A stretch of DNA of 64,000 nucleotides from Saccharothrix espanaensis DSM 44229 (GTDB lineage Bacteria > Actinomycetota > Actinomycetes > Mycobacteriales > Pseudonocardiaceae): assembly GCF_000328705.1 (NCBI RefSeq), contig NC_019673.1:7079001-7143000 (forward strand), in the 5' to 3' direction. Below are positions 16,157 through 24,694 of the stretch, one piece after another; the stretch's first letter is position 1; every line of letters starts with the position of its first letter. The position numbers and the translations under genes are program-made. Under the pieces are notes generated by a model, which was not told the origin of the DNA, made no database searches, and saw only the letters and a program-made list of their open reading frames with translations.

Positions 16157-16824
16157 CCCTTGAGCTCCAGCTTCTGCGGCGCGCCGCGCACCAGGTACAC
16201 CAGGTCCGGCCGGGCCGCCGCGACCGCCGTCACGGTGGCCGCGGTGATCACCCCTTCGCCGATCCCGATCAGCACGTGCACCCCGAGGATCGCCGCCGCG
16301 ACCGTCCCGAAGCCGACCCCGCCCGCGCCGCCGATGGCGTACTCGATGACGAAGCCGAACGAGGCTAGAACGGTGTTGACCAGCGCGGACAGGAAGGCGA
16401 CCAGGGCGAGGCCGCCTTTGTTGCGCTTGGCGAGCGGCCGCAGCGCCACGGCCGTGAGGTAGCCCACGGCGGTGCCGATGAGAGCCATGTTGGTGACGTT
16501 CGCGCCGAGCGCGGTGATGCCGCCGTCGGCGAAGAACAGGGACTGCACCACCAGGACGATCGTCACGCAGAGCGCCCCGACCCACGGCCCGACCAGGATG
16601 GCGGCCAGCGCGCCCCCGAGCAGGTGCCCGCTCACGCCGGGCAGGACGGGGAAGTTCAGCATCTGGGTGGCGAACACGAACGCCGCCACCAGCCCGGCCA
16701 TGGGCGCGGTGCGGTCGTCGAGGTCGCCCCGGGCCTTCACCAGCGCGATCCCGACACCGATGACGGCCACGGCCACGAAGGCCAGCGAGGTCGGCACGTT
16801 GAGCAGACCGTCGCTCATGTGCAT
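16153..16824 (-). CDS. cbiM: Cobalt/nickel ECF transporter substrate-specificity subunit CbiM
   Basis: 223 residues. The N-terminal MHMSDGLL carries the metal-coordinating His close to the start, conserved in CbiM/NikM; it continues with several transmembrane helices including FPVLPGVSGHLLGGALAAIL and FFADGGITALGANVTNMALIG, both family signatures. First gene of cbiM-PDGLE-cbiQO. No cobalamin riboswitch could be recognised upstream, so cobalt versus nickel is not settled by the sequence. Confidence 0.92.
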   Translation of the reverse strand: MHMSDGLLNVPTSLAFVAVAVIGVGIALVKARGDLDDRTAPMAGLVAAFVFATQMLNFPVLPGVSGHLLGGALAAILVGPWVGALCVTIVLVVQSLFFADGGITALGANVTNMALIGTAVGYLTAVALRPLAKRNKGGLALVAFLSALVNTVLASFGFVIEYAIGGAGGVGFGTVAAAILGVHVLIGIGEGVITAATVTAVAAARPDLVYLVRGAPQKLELKG

Positions 16825-17403
16825 GGCTACCGGTTCGGACACGGCCCACACGGTAATTGCCAACGACCCGCTGTGGCCAGCGCAGTGCAACAACGAAACC
16901 CCCGTGGAGCAGCGCACCGGGTCAACGGCGGCGGAACCAGCCAGTTCACGACCCGGGACCACGTCGCCGAACGCCGTCAGCCGGGAGAACGGCCCTGGCC
17001 CGCGACGCCCACGACCCGACCGCCCTCCTCGCCCGCCCACCGCCACCGGCCCACCGACCGGCCCCGCAGTACGCCGGGCGGACCGACGACCGCCACAAGC
17101 CGGCCCACAGTGCCCCGACGGACCGCCACCGGACGCCCAGCAGTGCACCGGGCGGAACGCCGACCGCCACAAGCCGGGCTTACAAGTGCCGCGACGGACC
17201 GCCACCGGACGCCCAGCGGTGCGCCGGGCGGACCGACGACCGCCACAGGCCGGCCCGCAGTGCCCCGGGCGGGCCGACGGGCCGATCCGGACGTGAAGGA
17301 GCCCGAGCGCCGGGGCGGACGACGGGGGCCGGGAGCACGGCGGGCCGGCGGGGTCGCCCAGGGGCTGGTGTGGCGGACGCGACCAGGTCCGGGTGGGACC
17401 CCC
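16825..17403. other. Intergenic region between divergent cbiM and helicase genes
   Basis: About 580 bases without a credible gene. The left part must hold the cbiM promoter, but I could not assign boxes. Short open frames on both strands have Arg/Pro/Gly-rich low-complexity products and are artefacts of composition. The right half is occupied by the degenerate 75-bp repeat. Confidence 0.6.
17066..17281. repeat. Degenerate ~75-bp tandem repeat, almost three copies
   Basis: Copies start at 17066, 17140 and 17216; each contains GCCGGGCGGACCGACGACCG-like sequence, CCACAAGCCGG and CGACGGACCGCCACCGGACG. The third is cut short. Copies differ at scattered positions. Non-coding by my reading. Confidence 0.75.
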
Positions 17404-17409
17404 TATGAT
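17404..17409 (+). promoter_or_regulatory. -10 box TATGAT of the helicase gene
   Basis: TATGAT ends 9 bases before ATG 17419 and is close to the consensus TATAAT. The transcript is probably leaderless or has a leader of a few bases. No convincing -35 was found. Confidence 0.55.
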
Positions 17410-17418
17410 CTGCCTGCG

Positions 17419-19893
17419 ATGACTCTTACCGACCTGCTGCCGCCCTCCCCCGACCCCGACCTCCTCTACGAGACCTTCGCCGAGTGGGCGCACGGACGGG
17501 GGCTCGAGCTCTACCCCGCGCAGCAGGAGGCGCTGATCGAGATCGTCTCCGGCTCGAACGTCATCCTCAGCACCCCCACCGGCTCGGGCAAGAGCCTGGT
17601 CGCCATCGGGGCGCACTTCGCCGCTCTCGCCGAGGGCCGGAAGACCTACTACACCGCGCCGATCAAGGCGCTGGTGTCGGAGAAGTTCTTCGCGCTGATC
17701 GACACCTTCGGCGCCGAGAACGTCGGCATGATGACCGGTGACGCCAGCGTCAACGAGTCGGCCCCGATCATCTGCTGCACCGCCGAGATCCTGGCCAACA
17801 TCGCGCTGCGCGACGGCGCGGAGGCCGACGTCGGCCAGGTCGTGATGGACGAGTTCCACTTCTACTCCGAGCCCGACCGCGGCTGGGCGTGGCAGGTCCC
17901 GCTGATCGAGCTGCCCCGGGCCCAGTTCCTGCTGATGTCGGCCACCCTCGGCGACGTCTCGTTCTTCGAGAAGGACCTCACCCGCCGCACCGGCCGGCCG
18001 ACCACCGTCGTCCGGTCCGCCGAGCGCCCGGTCCCGCTGAACTTCCAGTACGTCACCACCCCGCTGCACGAGACGATCGAGGAGCTCCTGCACGGCCGGG
18101 AAGCGCCGATCTACGTCGTGCACTTCACCCAGGCCTCGGCCCTCGAACGGGCCCAGTCGCTGATGAGCGTCAACGTCGCGACGCGCGCCGAGAAGGACGC
18201 CATCGCGGCGATGATCGGCCGGTTCCGGTTCACCTCCGGTTTCGGCAAGACGCTGTCCCGGCTGGTCCGGCACGGGATCGGCGTGCACCACGCGGGGATG
18301 CTGCCCAAGTACCGCCGGCTGGTCGAGCAGCTCGCGCAGGCCGGCCTGCTCAAGGTCATCTGCGGCACCGACACGCTCGGCGTGGGCATCAACGTGCCGA
18401 TCCGCACGGTCGTGTTCACCGCGCTGTCCAAGTACGACGGCACCCGCACCCGGCACCTCAAGGCGCGCGAGTTCCACCAGATCGCGGGGCGCGCCGGCCG
18501 CGCCGGGTTCGACACCATGGGCACGGTCGTGGTGCAGGCCCCCGATCACGTGGTGGAGAACGAGAAGGCGCTGGCCAAGGCCGGGGACGACCCGAAGAAG
18601 CGCCGCAAGGTGGTGCGCAAGAAGGCCCCGGACGGGTTCGTGTCGTGGAGCGACCAGACCTTCGAGCGGCTCAAGAACGCCGAGCCGGAGCCGTTGACGT
18701 CGAGCTTCGCGGTCAGCCACGCCATGCTGCTCAACGTGGTCGGCCGGCCCGGTGACACCTTCGCCGCGATGCGCCACCTGCTGGAGGACAACCACGAGGA
18801 CCGGCCCGCGCAGCGCCGGCACATCCTGCGCGCCATCTCGATGTACCGCGCGCTGCTCGCGGCGGGCATCGTGGAGCGGGACGGGCCGCACATCCGGCTG
18901 ACCGTCGACCTCCAGGTCAACTTCGCGCTCAACCAGCCGCTGTCGCCGTTCGCGCTGGCCGCGATCGAGCTGCTCGACCGCGAGTCGCCGGCCTACCCGC
19001 TCGACGTCCTGTCCGTGCTGGAGTCCACTTTGGACGACCCGCGCCAGGTGCTGTCGGCGCAGGAGCACAAGGCGCGCGGCGAGGCGATCGGCGCGATGAA
19101 GTCCGAGGGCATCGAGTACGACCAGCGGATGGAGCTGCTGGAGGAGGTCACCTACGCGAAGCCGCTGGCCGAGCTGCTCGAAGCCGCGTTCACCACCTAC
19201 CGGCGCGGGCACCCGTGGGTCGCCGACCACCACCTGTCGCCGAAGTCGGTGGTGCGCGACCTGTTCGAGCGGGCCATGACGTTCACCGAGTACGTCTCCT
19301 TCTACCAGCTCGCACGCTCCGAGGGCCTGGTGCTGCGCTACCTCGCCGACGCCTACAAAGCCTTGCGGCAGACCGTTCCCGAGGACGCCAAGACCGAGGA
19401 GCTCAACGACCTGCAGGAGTGGCTGGGCGAACTGGTCCGCCAGGTCGACTCCAGCCTGCTCGACGAGTGGGAGAAGCTGCGCAACCCCGGCGAGGAGGCG
19501 ATCGTCGACGACGCGCCGCCCGCGGTCACCCGCAACCCGCGGGCGTTCCGGGTGCTGGTGCGCAACGCGCTGTTCCGCCGGGTCGAGCTGGCCGCCCGCC
19601 GCAACTACTACGAGCTGGGGCAGCTCGACGGCGACTCGGGTTTCACCGCGCAGGACTGGCAGGACGCGCTGGAGCCGTACTTCGAGGAGCACGACGAGAT
19701 CGGGATCGGTCCGGACGCGCGCGGCCCGGCGCTGCTGGTGATCTCCGAGGAGGCCGACCGCTGGGTGGTGCGGCAGATCTTCGACGACCCGGCCAAGGAC
19801 CACGACTGGGGGTTCATCGCCGAGGTCGACCTGGTCGCGTCGGACGAGAACGGCACGGCGGAGGTGCGGGTCACCGAAGCCGGCGCGCTGTGA
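17419..19893 (+). CDS. DEAD/DEAH-box helicase with DUF3516 C-terminal domain
   Basis: 824 residues. Motor motifs of the Ski2-like superfamily 2: Walker A TPTGSGKSLVAIG (about residue 52), DEFHFYSEPDRGWAW (about 143), SATLGDVSFFEKDL, GIGVHHAGMLPKYRRLVEQL and QIAGRAGRAGFDTMG (about 355). The remainder matches the actinobacterial DUF3516 extension. Probably an RNA helicase of RNA turnover or ribosome metabolism; the precise substrate is unknown. ATG 17419 follows a strong -10, supporting this start over longer in-frame extensions. Confidence 0.92.
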   Translation: MTLTDLLPPSPDPDLLYETFAEWAHGRGLELYPAQQEALIEIVSGSNVILSTPTGSGKSLVAIGAHFAALAEGRKTYYTAPIKALVSEKFFALIDTFGAENVGMMTGDASVNESAPIICCTAEILANIALRDGAEADVGQVVMDEFHFYSEPDRGWAWQVPLIELPRAQFLLMSATLGDVSFFEKDLTRRTGRPTTVVRSAERPVPLNFQYVTTPLHETIEELLHGREAPIYVVHFTQASALERAQSLMSVNVATRAEKDAIAAMIGRFRFTSGFGKTLSRLVRHGIGVHHAGMLPKYRRLVEQLAQAGLLKVICGTDTLGVGINVPIRTVVFTALSKYDGTRTRHLKAREFHQIAGRAGRAGFDTMGTVVVQAPDHVVENEKALAKAGDDPKKRRKVVRKKAPDGFVSWSDQTFERLKNAEPEPLTSSFAVSHAMLLNVVGRPGDTFAAMRHLLEDNHEDRPAQRRHILRAISMYRALLAAGIVERDGPHIRLTVDLQVNFALNQPLSPFALAAIELLDRESPAYPLDVLSVLESTLDDPRQVLSAQEHKARGEAIGAMKSEGIEYDQRMELLEEVTYAKPLAELLEAAFTTYRRGHPWVADHHLSPKSVVRDLFERAMTFTEYVSFYQLARSEGLVLRYLADAYKALRQTVPEDAKTEELNDLQEWLGELVRQVDSSLLDEWEKLRNPGEEAIVDDAPPAVTRNPRAFRVLVRNALFRRVELAARRNYYELGQLDGDSGFTAQDWQDALEPYFEEHDEIGIGPDARGPALLVISEEADRWVVRQIFDDPAKDHDWGFIAEVDLVASDENGTAEVRVTEAGAL

Positions 19894-19969
19894 ATCTTCG
19901 GTCCATCCGGTGGTACTCCGGCCCGGAGCGGGGTACCAGCATGTCAACGTCGGGAGGGAGCGGAGGCTG

Positions 19970-22936
19970 TTGACCCTGTCGCAGGACGAGTTCGGCGTGC
20001 TCGGGCCGCTGGTGGTCCGCCGGGAGGGCAGGATCGTCCCGGTCACCGCCGCGAAGCACCGGATCGTCCTGGCGACGCTGCTGCTGGGCGCGAACCGCTC
20101 GGTGCCGGCGGGCGACCTGATCCGCCGGGTGTGGGGTGAGACGCCGCCGGACCGCGCCGCGCAGACCCTCCCGGTGTACGTGATGCGGCTGCGCCGGGCG
20201 CTGGGCGACCCGCAGCTGATCCACACCACGCCGACCGGCTACCGGATCGACCTGCCGCACGACGCGCTGGACCTGCACCGGTTCGACGCCCTGGCCGAGG
20301 AGGGCGCGGCGCGGGCGGCGGCCGACGACTTCGCCGGGGCGTGCGCGGTCTTCGAGCAGGCGCTGGGCCACTGGCGGGGTTCGCCGCTGGCGGACGTGCC
20401 GTCGGAGTCGCTGCACGAGACCGAGGCGTCGAACCTGGCCGAGCGCCGGCTGCGGGTGACCTCCGAGCTGATCGACGTGAAGCTGCGGCTGGGCCGCTGC
20501 GACGAGGTGATCGCCGACCTGCGCCGGCTGACCGCGCAGCACCCGTTGCGCGAGCAGTTCTGGTCGCAGCTGATGGTGGCGCTGTACCGGGCGGACCGGC
20601 AGGCCGACGCGCTGGACGCGTTCCGGCAGGCGAGCACGGCGCTGGCGCGCGAGCTGGGCGTGGACCCCAGCGACGGGCTGCGCGCGGTGCACCACGCGAT
20701 CCTGACCGGGGACCCGGCGCTGCACCAGCCGGCCGCGAACTCGTGGGCCCCGGTGTCGCAGCTGCCCGCGCCGGTGGGCAACTTCGTCGGGCGCGGGGCG
20801 GAGTTGGCGCGGGTGACCGGGTTGCTGACCCGGGCGGCGGCGACGGTCGTGGTGTGCGGGCCGCCGGGGGTGGGCAAGACGGCGTTCGCCACGTCGGTGG
20901 GCCACGCGGTGCGCGACCGCTACCCCGACGGCCAGCTCTACGTGAACCTGCGCGGGCACTCGACCTCGCCGCCGCTGCCCACCTCGGCGGTGCTGGCCCG
21001 GTTCCTGCGGGCGATGGGCGTGCGCGCGGACCACATCCCGGTGGACGAGGACGACCTGGTGCGCGGCTACCGGGCCCGGCTGCGCGGCCGGAGGGTGCTG
21101 ATCACGCTGGACAACGCCGCGTCGGTGGAGCAGGTGCTGCCGCTGCTGCCCGGCGAGCCGGGCTGCTCGGTGCTGATCACCAGCCGCAACGAGCTGCGCG
21201 ACCCGTTGCGCGCCACGCTGGTCCGGCTGGACGTGCTGCGCGGCGACGAGGCGTGGAAGCTGCTGGCCCGGTCGCTGGGGCCGGAGGCGGCGATGGCGCA
21301 GTTCGACGCGATCGCCGAGCTGGCACGGCTGTGCGGGTACCTGCCGCTGGCGCTGCGGATCGCGCTGGGCAACCTGGTCGGTCTGCCGCACGCGGACATC
21401 GCGTCCTACGTGGACGAGCTGCGCGGCGGCGACCGGCTCTCCGCGCTGGCGGTGGACAACGACGACACGGCGGCGGTGCGGCGGGCGTTCGACCTGTCCT
21501 ACGCGGCGCTGCGGCCGGCCGCGGCGCGGTTGTTCCGGCTGGTCGGGTTGGCGCCCGGCCCGGACCTCAGCGCGTTCGGCGCGGCGGCCCTGCTGGACGC
21601 GCCGGAGGCGGAGGCCCGCCGGCTGCTGGAGGAGCTGGCCTCGGCGCACCTGGTGCAGCGGGTGGGGGTGGACCGGTTCGCGGTGCACGACCTGCTGCAC
21701 GACTACGCGGCGGACCGGGCGGCGGCGGCCGGCGAGGACGCGGGGTCGGCGCGGCGGCGGCTGTTCGAGTGGTACCTGCGCACCGCGGCCGACGTGGGCA
21801 ACGTGCTCTACCCGGAGCTGCGCCCGCCGTCCGCGCCCCCGGTGGGCACGGCGCTGACCGCGGACGCGGCGCGGGCGTGGCTGACCGCGGAGCGGCCGAG
21901 CGTGCTGGCGGCGACCGAGCACTGCGCGTCGGAGGGGCCGCTGGAGCTGTCGTGGCAGTTGATCGACGCGGTCAGCGGGTACTTCGGCACGCACGGGCAC
22001 CACGTGGAGTTCGTGCGGGCGATCAGCGCGGCGCTGGGCGCGGCCCGGCGGGCGGGCGACGCGGACGCCGAGACGTCGATGCTGGTGTGGTTGGCGGCCG
22101 AGCACCGCAACCTGGGCAACCTGCGCACCGCGCGGCGCTACCTGCGCGAGGCGTCGCCGTCGGGCCGGACGCTGTGGCTGCACGCGGGCCTGGACGGCGT
22201 GGTGAACCTGGAGCTGGGCGAGTTCGGGGCGGCGGCCGACGCGTTCTCCCGGATGATGGACCTGACCTCGGTGCTGCCGTCGATCCCGCACATCCGGGTG
22301 GGCGGCCTGGCCGGGCTGGGCGCGCTGGACCTGATGCGCGGCGACTACCCGAGCGCCAAGGCGCACCTGCGGGAGGGGCTGGAGCTGGCCCGTGCGGCGG
22401 AGGGCGTGAACATGGTCGCGACCTGCGCCGCGTTGCTGGGCCGCTGCCACACCGCGGAGGGCGACTACCCCCGGGCGGTGGCGCTGCTGCGGCAGGCGTT
22501 GGCGGACTGGTACCGGACGGGCGCGCGGCACGCCCGCGCGGACGCGATGGCGCACCTGGCGACCGCGCTGTGCCTGGGCGGCGAGCACCCGGAGGCGTTG
22601 CGCACCGCGCAGCGGTCGCTGGCGCTGGTGCAGGAGCTGGGCGGCAGCCCGCGCATCGAGTGCGAGGTGCACAACGCGCTCGGCCTGGTGCTGCGCCACC
22701 TGGGCAAGCCGGGCCGGGCGGTGGCCGCGCACCTGCGCGCGCTGGAGCTGGCCACGGCGTGCGACTACCGCTACGGGGCGGCCGTGGCGCACCTGCACCT
22801 GGTGAAGGCCATGGCGTCCGACGGCCGGCGCGCGGACGCCACCCGACACGCCCGCATCGGCCACGAACTGGCCACCCGCAGCGATTTCGGCGGGATCGCG
22901 GCACTGGCCGCCGGCCTGCTCGCCGAGCTGGACTGA
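19970..22936 (+). CDS. SARP/AfsR-like regulator: OmpR-type wHTH, BTAD, NB-ARC and TPR
   Basis: 988 residues from a TTG at 19970 preceded by GGGAGGGAGCGGAGG; GTG/ATG-poor sequence and this purine run decide the start. Order: winged helix (FGVLGPLVVRREGR to PTGYRIDLPHDALDL, 1-95), bacterial transcriptional activator domain (RFDALAEEGAARAAADDF to LARELGVDPSDGLR, 100-240), NB-ARC ATPase (Walker A CGPPGVGKTAF at ~295, GCSVLITSRNEL, GYLPLALRIALGN), then TPR-like helices to the end (LGRCHTAEGDYPRAVALLRQ). Such proteins activate nearby or distant secondary-metabolism or developmental genes, with the ATPase gating activity. No biosynthetic cluster adjoins it directly. Confidence 0.9.
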   Translation: MTLSQDEFGVLGPLVVRREGRIVPVTAAKHRIVLATLLLGANRSVPAGDLIRRVWGETPPDRAAQTLPVYVMRLRRALGDPQLIHTTPTGYRIDLPHDALDLHRFDALAEEGAARAAADDFAGACAVFEQALGHWRGSPLADVPSESLHETEASNLAERRLRVTSELIDVKLRLGRCDEVIADLRRLTAQHPLREQFWSQLMVALYRADRQADALDAFRQASTALARELGVDPSDGLRAVHHAILTGDPALHQPAANSWAPVSQLPAPVGNFVGRGAELARVTGLLTRAAATVVVCGPPGVGKTAFATSVGHAVRDRYPDGQLYVNLRGHSTSPPLPTSAVLARFLRAMGVRADHIPVDEDDLVRGYRARLRGRRVLITLDNAASVEQVLPLLPGEPGCSVLITSRNELRDPLRATLVRLDVLRGDEAWKLLARSLGPEAAMAQFDAIAELARLCGYLPLALRIALGNLVGLPHADIASYVDELRGGDRLSALAVDNDDTAAVRRAFDLSYAALRPAAARLFRLVGLAPGPDLSAFGAAALLDAPEAEARRLLEELASAHLVQRVGVDRFAVHDLLHDYAADRAAAAGEDAGSARRRLFEWYLRTAADVGNVLYPELRPPSAPPVGTALTADAARAWLTAERPSVLAATEHCASEGPLELSWQLIDAVSGYFGTHGHHVEFVRAISAALGAARRAGDADAETSMLVWLAAEHRNLGNLRTARRYLREASPSGRTLWLHAGLDGVVNLELGEFGAAADAFSRMMDLTSVLPSIPHIRVGGLAGLGALDLMRGDYPSAKAHLREGLELARAAEGVNMVATCAALLGRCHTAEGDYPRAVALLRQALADWYRTGARHARADAMAHLATALCLGGEHPEALRTAQRSLALVQELGGSPRIECEVHNALGLVLRHLGKPGRAVAAHLRALELATACDYRYGAAVAHLHLVKAMASDGRRADATRHARIGHELATRSDFGGIAALAAGLLAELD

Positions 22937-23112
22937 CCGCGAGCCGCGCTGAAGGCACAACACCGCCGCAGCGCCACCCCCGCCCGACGGCCGGGTCCGC
23001 GCGGTGACCTGCGGGGCCGGCGGGTGTGGCCAATCGAGAACACGTTGACCTTGCCGGCGCGGCGGCGGGAGCATGGGTGGTTCCGGTACTACGGCGACTC
23101 GGGGGCCTGAGC

Positions 23113-23421
23113 ATGGATTCGGATCCGCACGGTGGTTCGGCGCGGATCCCCGCCGGGGTGCCCACGTCGGCGGCGGAGCTGGCGGACCGGTTGGCGGAAC
23201 TGGCCCGGCTGGCGAACCGCTGGTCGGAGGCGGTGTCCGAGCTGCGCGAGCCGACCAGGCGGTGGGGCGGGGTCGCGGCGGCGGCCTCGGTGGCGTTGGC
23301 GGCCCGCCGGGCGGAGGAGGCGTTCCTCGAACTGGAGGTGACGCTGGGTGATGTCCGGGCCGCCCGGCGGTCATTGCCCTCGGCCGCCCCGAGGGGCGAG
23401 GATGACCGTCCAATGGTCTAA
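23113..23421 (+). CDS. Small helical hypothetical protein
   Basis: 102 residues from ATG 23113. Helical, Ala/Arg/Glu-rich (AAELADRLAELARLANRWSE, AARRAEEAFLELEVTLGD) with a polar N-terminus. No family recognised. It stands alone between the SARP-like gene and the LytTR operon, and translation of a longer in-frame extension from 23026 is less likely. Moderate confidence that it is expressed. Confidence 0.5.
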   Translation: MDSDPHGGSARIPAGVPTSAAELADRLAELARLANRWSEAVSELREPTRRWGGVAAAASVALAARRAEEAFLELEVTLGDVRAARRSLPSAAPRGEDDRPMV

Positions 23422-23447
23422 TCGCCGACGCCGTCGACCCGCATTGG

Positions 23448-24293
23448 ATGCCCATGACGTCTGGACTGCCGTGCCCGGTGTGCGAAGGGCCGGAACGCCG
23501 CGGGGCGCTGGAGCGCACGCTCCGGGTGCTCGCGGTGGACGACGAGGCACCGGCCCTGGACGACCTGGTCTACCTGCTCAGGTCCGACCCCCGGGTGGCG
23601 CACGTCGAGGGCGTCACGGACGCGACGAAGGCGCTGCGGACGTTGCACCGGGCGATGGACGCGGGCCAGTCGGTGGACGCGGTCTTCCTGGACATCCGGA
23701 TGCCCGGCCTCGACGGGCTCGACCTGGCCCGGGTGCTGTCCCGGTTCGCCCAGCCGCCGCCGATCGTGTTCGTCACCGCCCACCAGGAGCCCGCGGTCGA
23801 GGCCTTCGAGCTCAAGGCGCTGGACTACCTGCTCAAGCCGGTCCGCCCGGAGCGGCTGGCCGAGTCGGTGCACCGGATCGTGCACGAGGTGCTGGACGCC
23901 AAGGGCACCGAGCCCGCCGCGCCCGCGCCCACCGACAAGGCACCCGACGTCGGTGACGAGGTCATCCCGGTCGAGCTGGGCGGGATCACCCGGTTCATCC
24001 GGCTCGCCGACATCCGGTACGTGGAGGCGCACGGCGACTACGCCCGCCTGCACACGGCCACCGGCAGCGGGCTGGTGCGGGCCGCGCTCAACGGCCTGGA
24101 GGAGCGCTGGCGGTCGGCCGGGTTCGTCCGCATCCACCGCAGCCACCTGGTGTCGCTGGGCCACATCGACGAGCTGCGCCTGGAGGACGGGCACCTGAGC
24201 GTGAACATCGGCGGCGCGGTGCTGCCGGTGAGCCGCCGGCACGCCCGGCACCTGCGCCAGTTGCTGGTGCGCCGCAACCGGCAGCCGTCGTGA
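23448..24293 (+). CDS. LytTR-family response regulator
   Basis: 281 residues. Receiver domain: acidic pocket VLAVDDEAPALDD, phospho-acceptor VFLDIRMPGLDGLDL, VFVTAHQEP and the lysine in DYLLKPVRPERL. After a Pro/Ala linker comes the LytTR DNA-binding domain (ITRFIRLADIRYVEAHGDYA, RIHRSHLVSLGHIDELRLED, LPVSRRHARHLRQLL). The N-terminus carries a CPVCEG pair of cysteines, unusual for the family and possibly a metal knuckle. ATG 23448 or 23454 is the start. First gene of a four-gene overlapped operon whose last gene encodes the partner kinase. Confidence 0.9.
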   Translation: MPMTSGLPCPVCEGPERRGALERTLRVLAVDDEAPALDDLVYLLRSDPRVAHVEGVTDATKALRTLHRAMDAGQSVDAVFLDIRMPGLDGLDLARVLSRFAQPPPIVFVTAHQEPAVEAFELKALDYLLKPVRPERLAESVHRIVHEVLDAKGTEPAAPAPTDKAPDVGDEVIPVELGGITRFIRLADIRYVEAHGDYARLHTATGSGLVRAALNGLEERWRSAGFVRIHRSHLVSLGHIDELRLEDGHLSVNIGGAVLPVSRRHARHLRQLLVRRNRQPS

Positions 24294-24694
24294 CCTCCCC
24301 GGAACGGCCGCCGGGGGCACAACGGCCGCCGACCCAGCGCGTGGTGGTGACCAGTCCCCGCACGCGCGCGCCCCGCGCGCCCCGGCCGTACCCGGCGTCG
24401 CGCGAGATCGACGAGCAGAGCGACCTGGGCGCGGTCTACATGCGGTCGCTGATCCGCACGCAGCGGCGGCTCGGGCTGCTGCTGTGCGCGGTGGTGTGCG
24501 GCAGCGTCGCCGGGCTGCCGCTGGTGTTCACGCTGGTGCCGTCGGTGGCCGCGCAACGGCTGTTCGGGCTGCCGCTGCCGTGGCTGCTGCTGGGCGGCCT
24601 GGTGTTCCCGGTGTTCGTCGCGGCGGGCTGGTTCTACGTCCGGCAGGCCGAGCGCGGCGAACGCGAGTTCGCCGAGCTGGTGGAGCGTTCGTGA
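24290..24694 (+). CDS. Small two-helix membrane protein accompanying the symporter
   Basis: 134 residues; GTG 24290 overlaps the regulator stop (GTGA). A Pro/Arg-rich cytoplasmic N-terminus leads to two transmembrane segments (LGLLLCAVVCGSVAGLPLVF and LPLPWLLLGGLVFPVFVAAG). It resembles in size and position the DUF485 proteins that accompany acetate/solute symporters (inference). It overlaps the symporter gene by 4 bases. Confidence 0.75.
   Translation: MTSPERPPGAQRPPTQRVVVTSPRTRAPRAPRPYPASREIDEQSDLGAVYMRSLIRTQRRLGLLLCAVVCGSVAGLPLVFTLVPSVAAQRLFGLPLPWLLLGGLVFPVFVAAGWFYVRQAERGEREFAELVERS

Noticed and set aside
16825..17066. Cobalamin riboswitch upstream of cbiM
   Set aside because: I looked for the B12 box and the conserved receptor core on the minus strand and found neither; a covariance search is needed to be sure.
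17066..17281. CRISPR array
   Set aside because: Units are long and contiguous with no unique spacers and no cas genes nearby.
16153..20229. A 1358-residue leftward frame spanning cbiM and the helicase region
   Set aside because: Only its last 223 residues (CbiM) resemble a protein; the rest is antisense to the helicase with an Arg/Val/Gly-rich composition artefact.
19871..23518. A long leftward open frame opposite the SARP gene
   Set aside because: Antisense to a clear BTAD/NB-ARC protein and rich in Arg/Gln/Val, typical of high-GC shadow frames.
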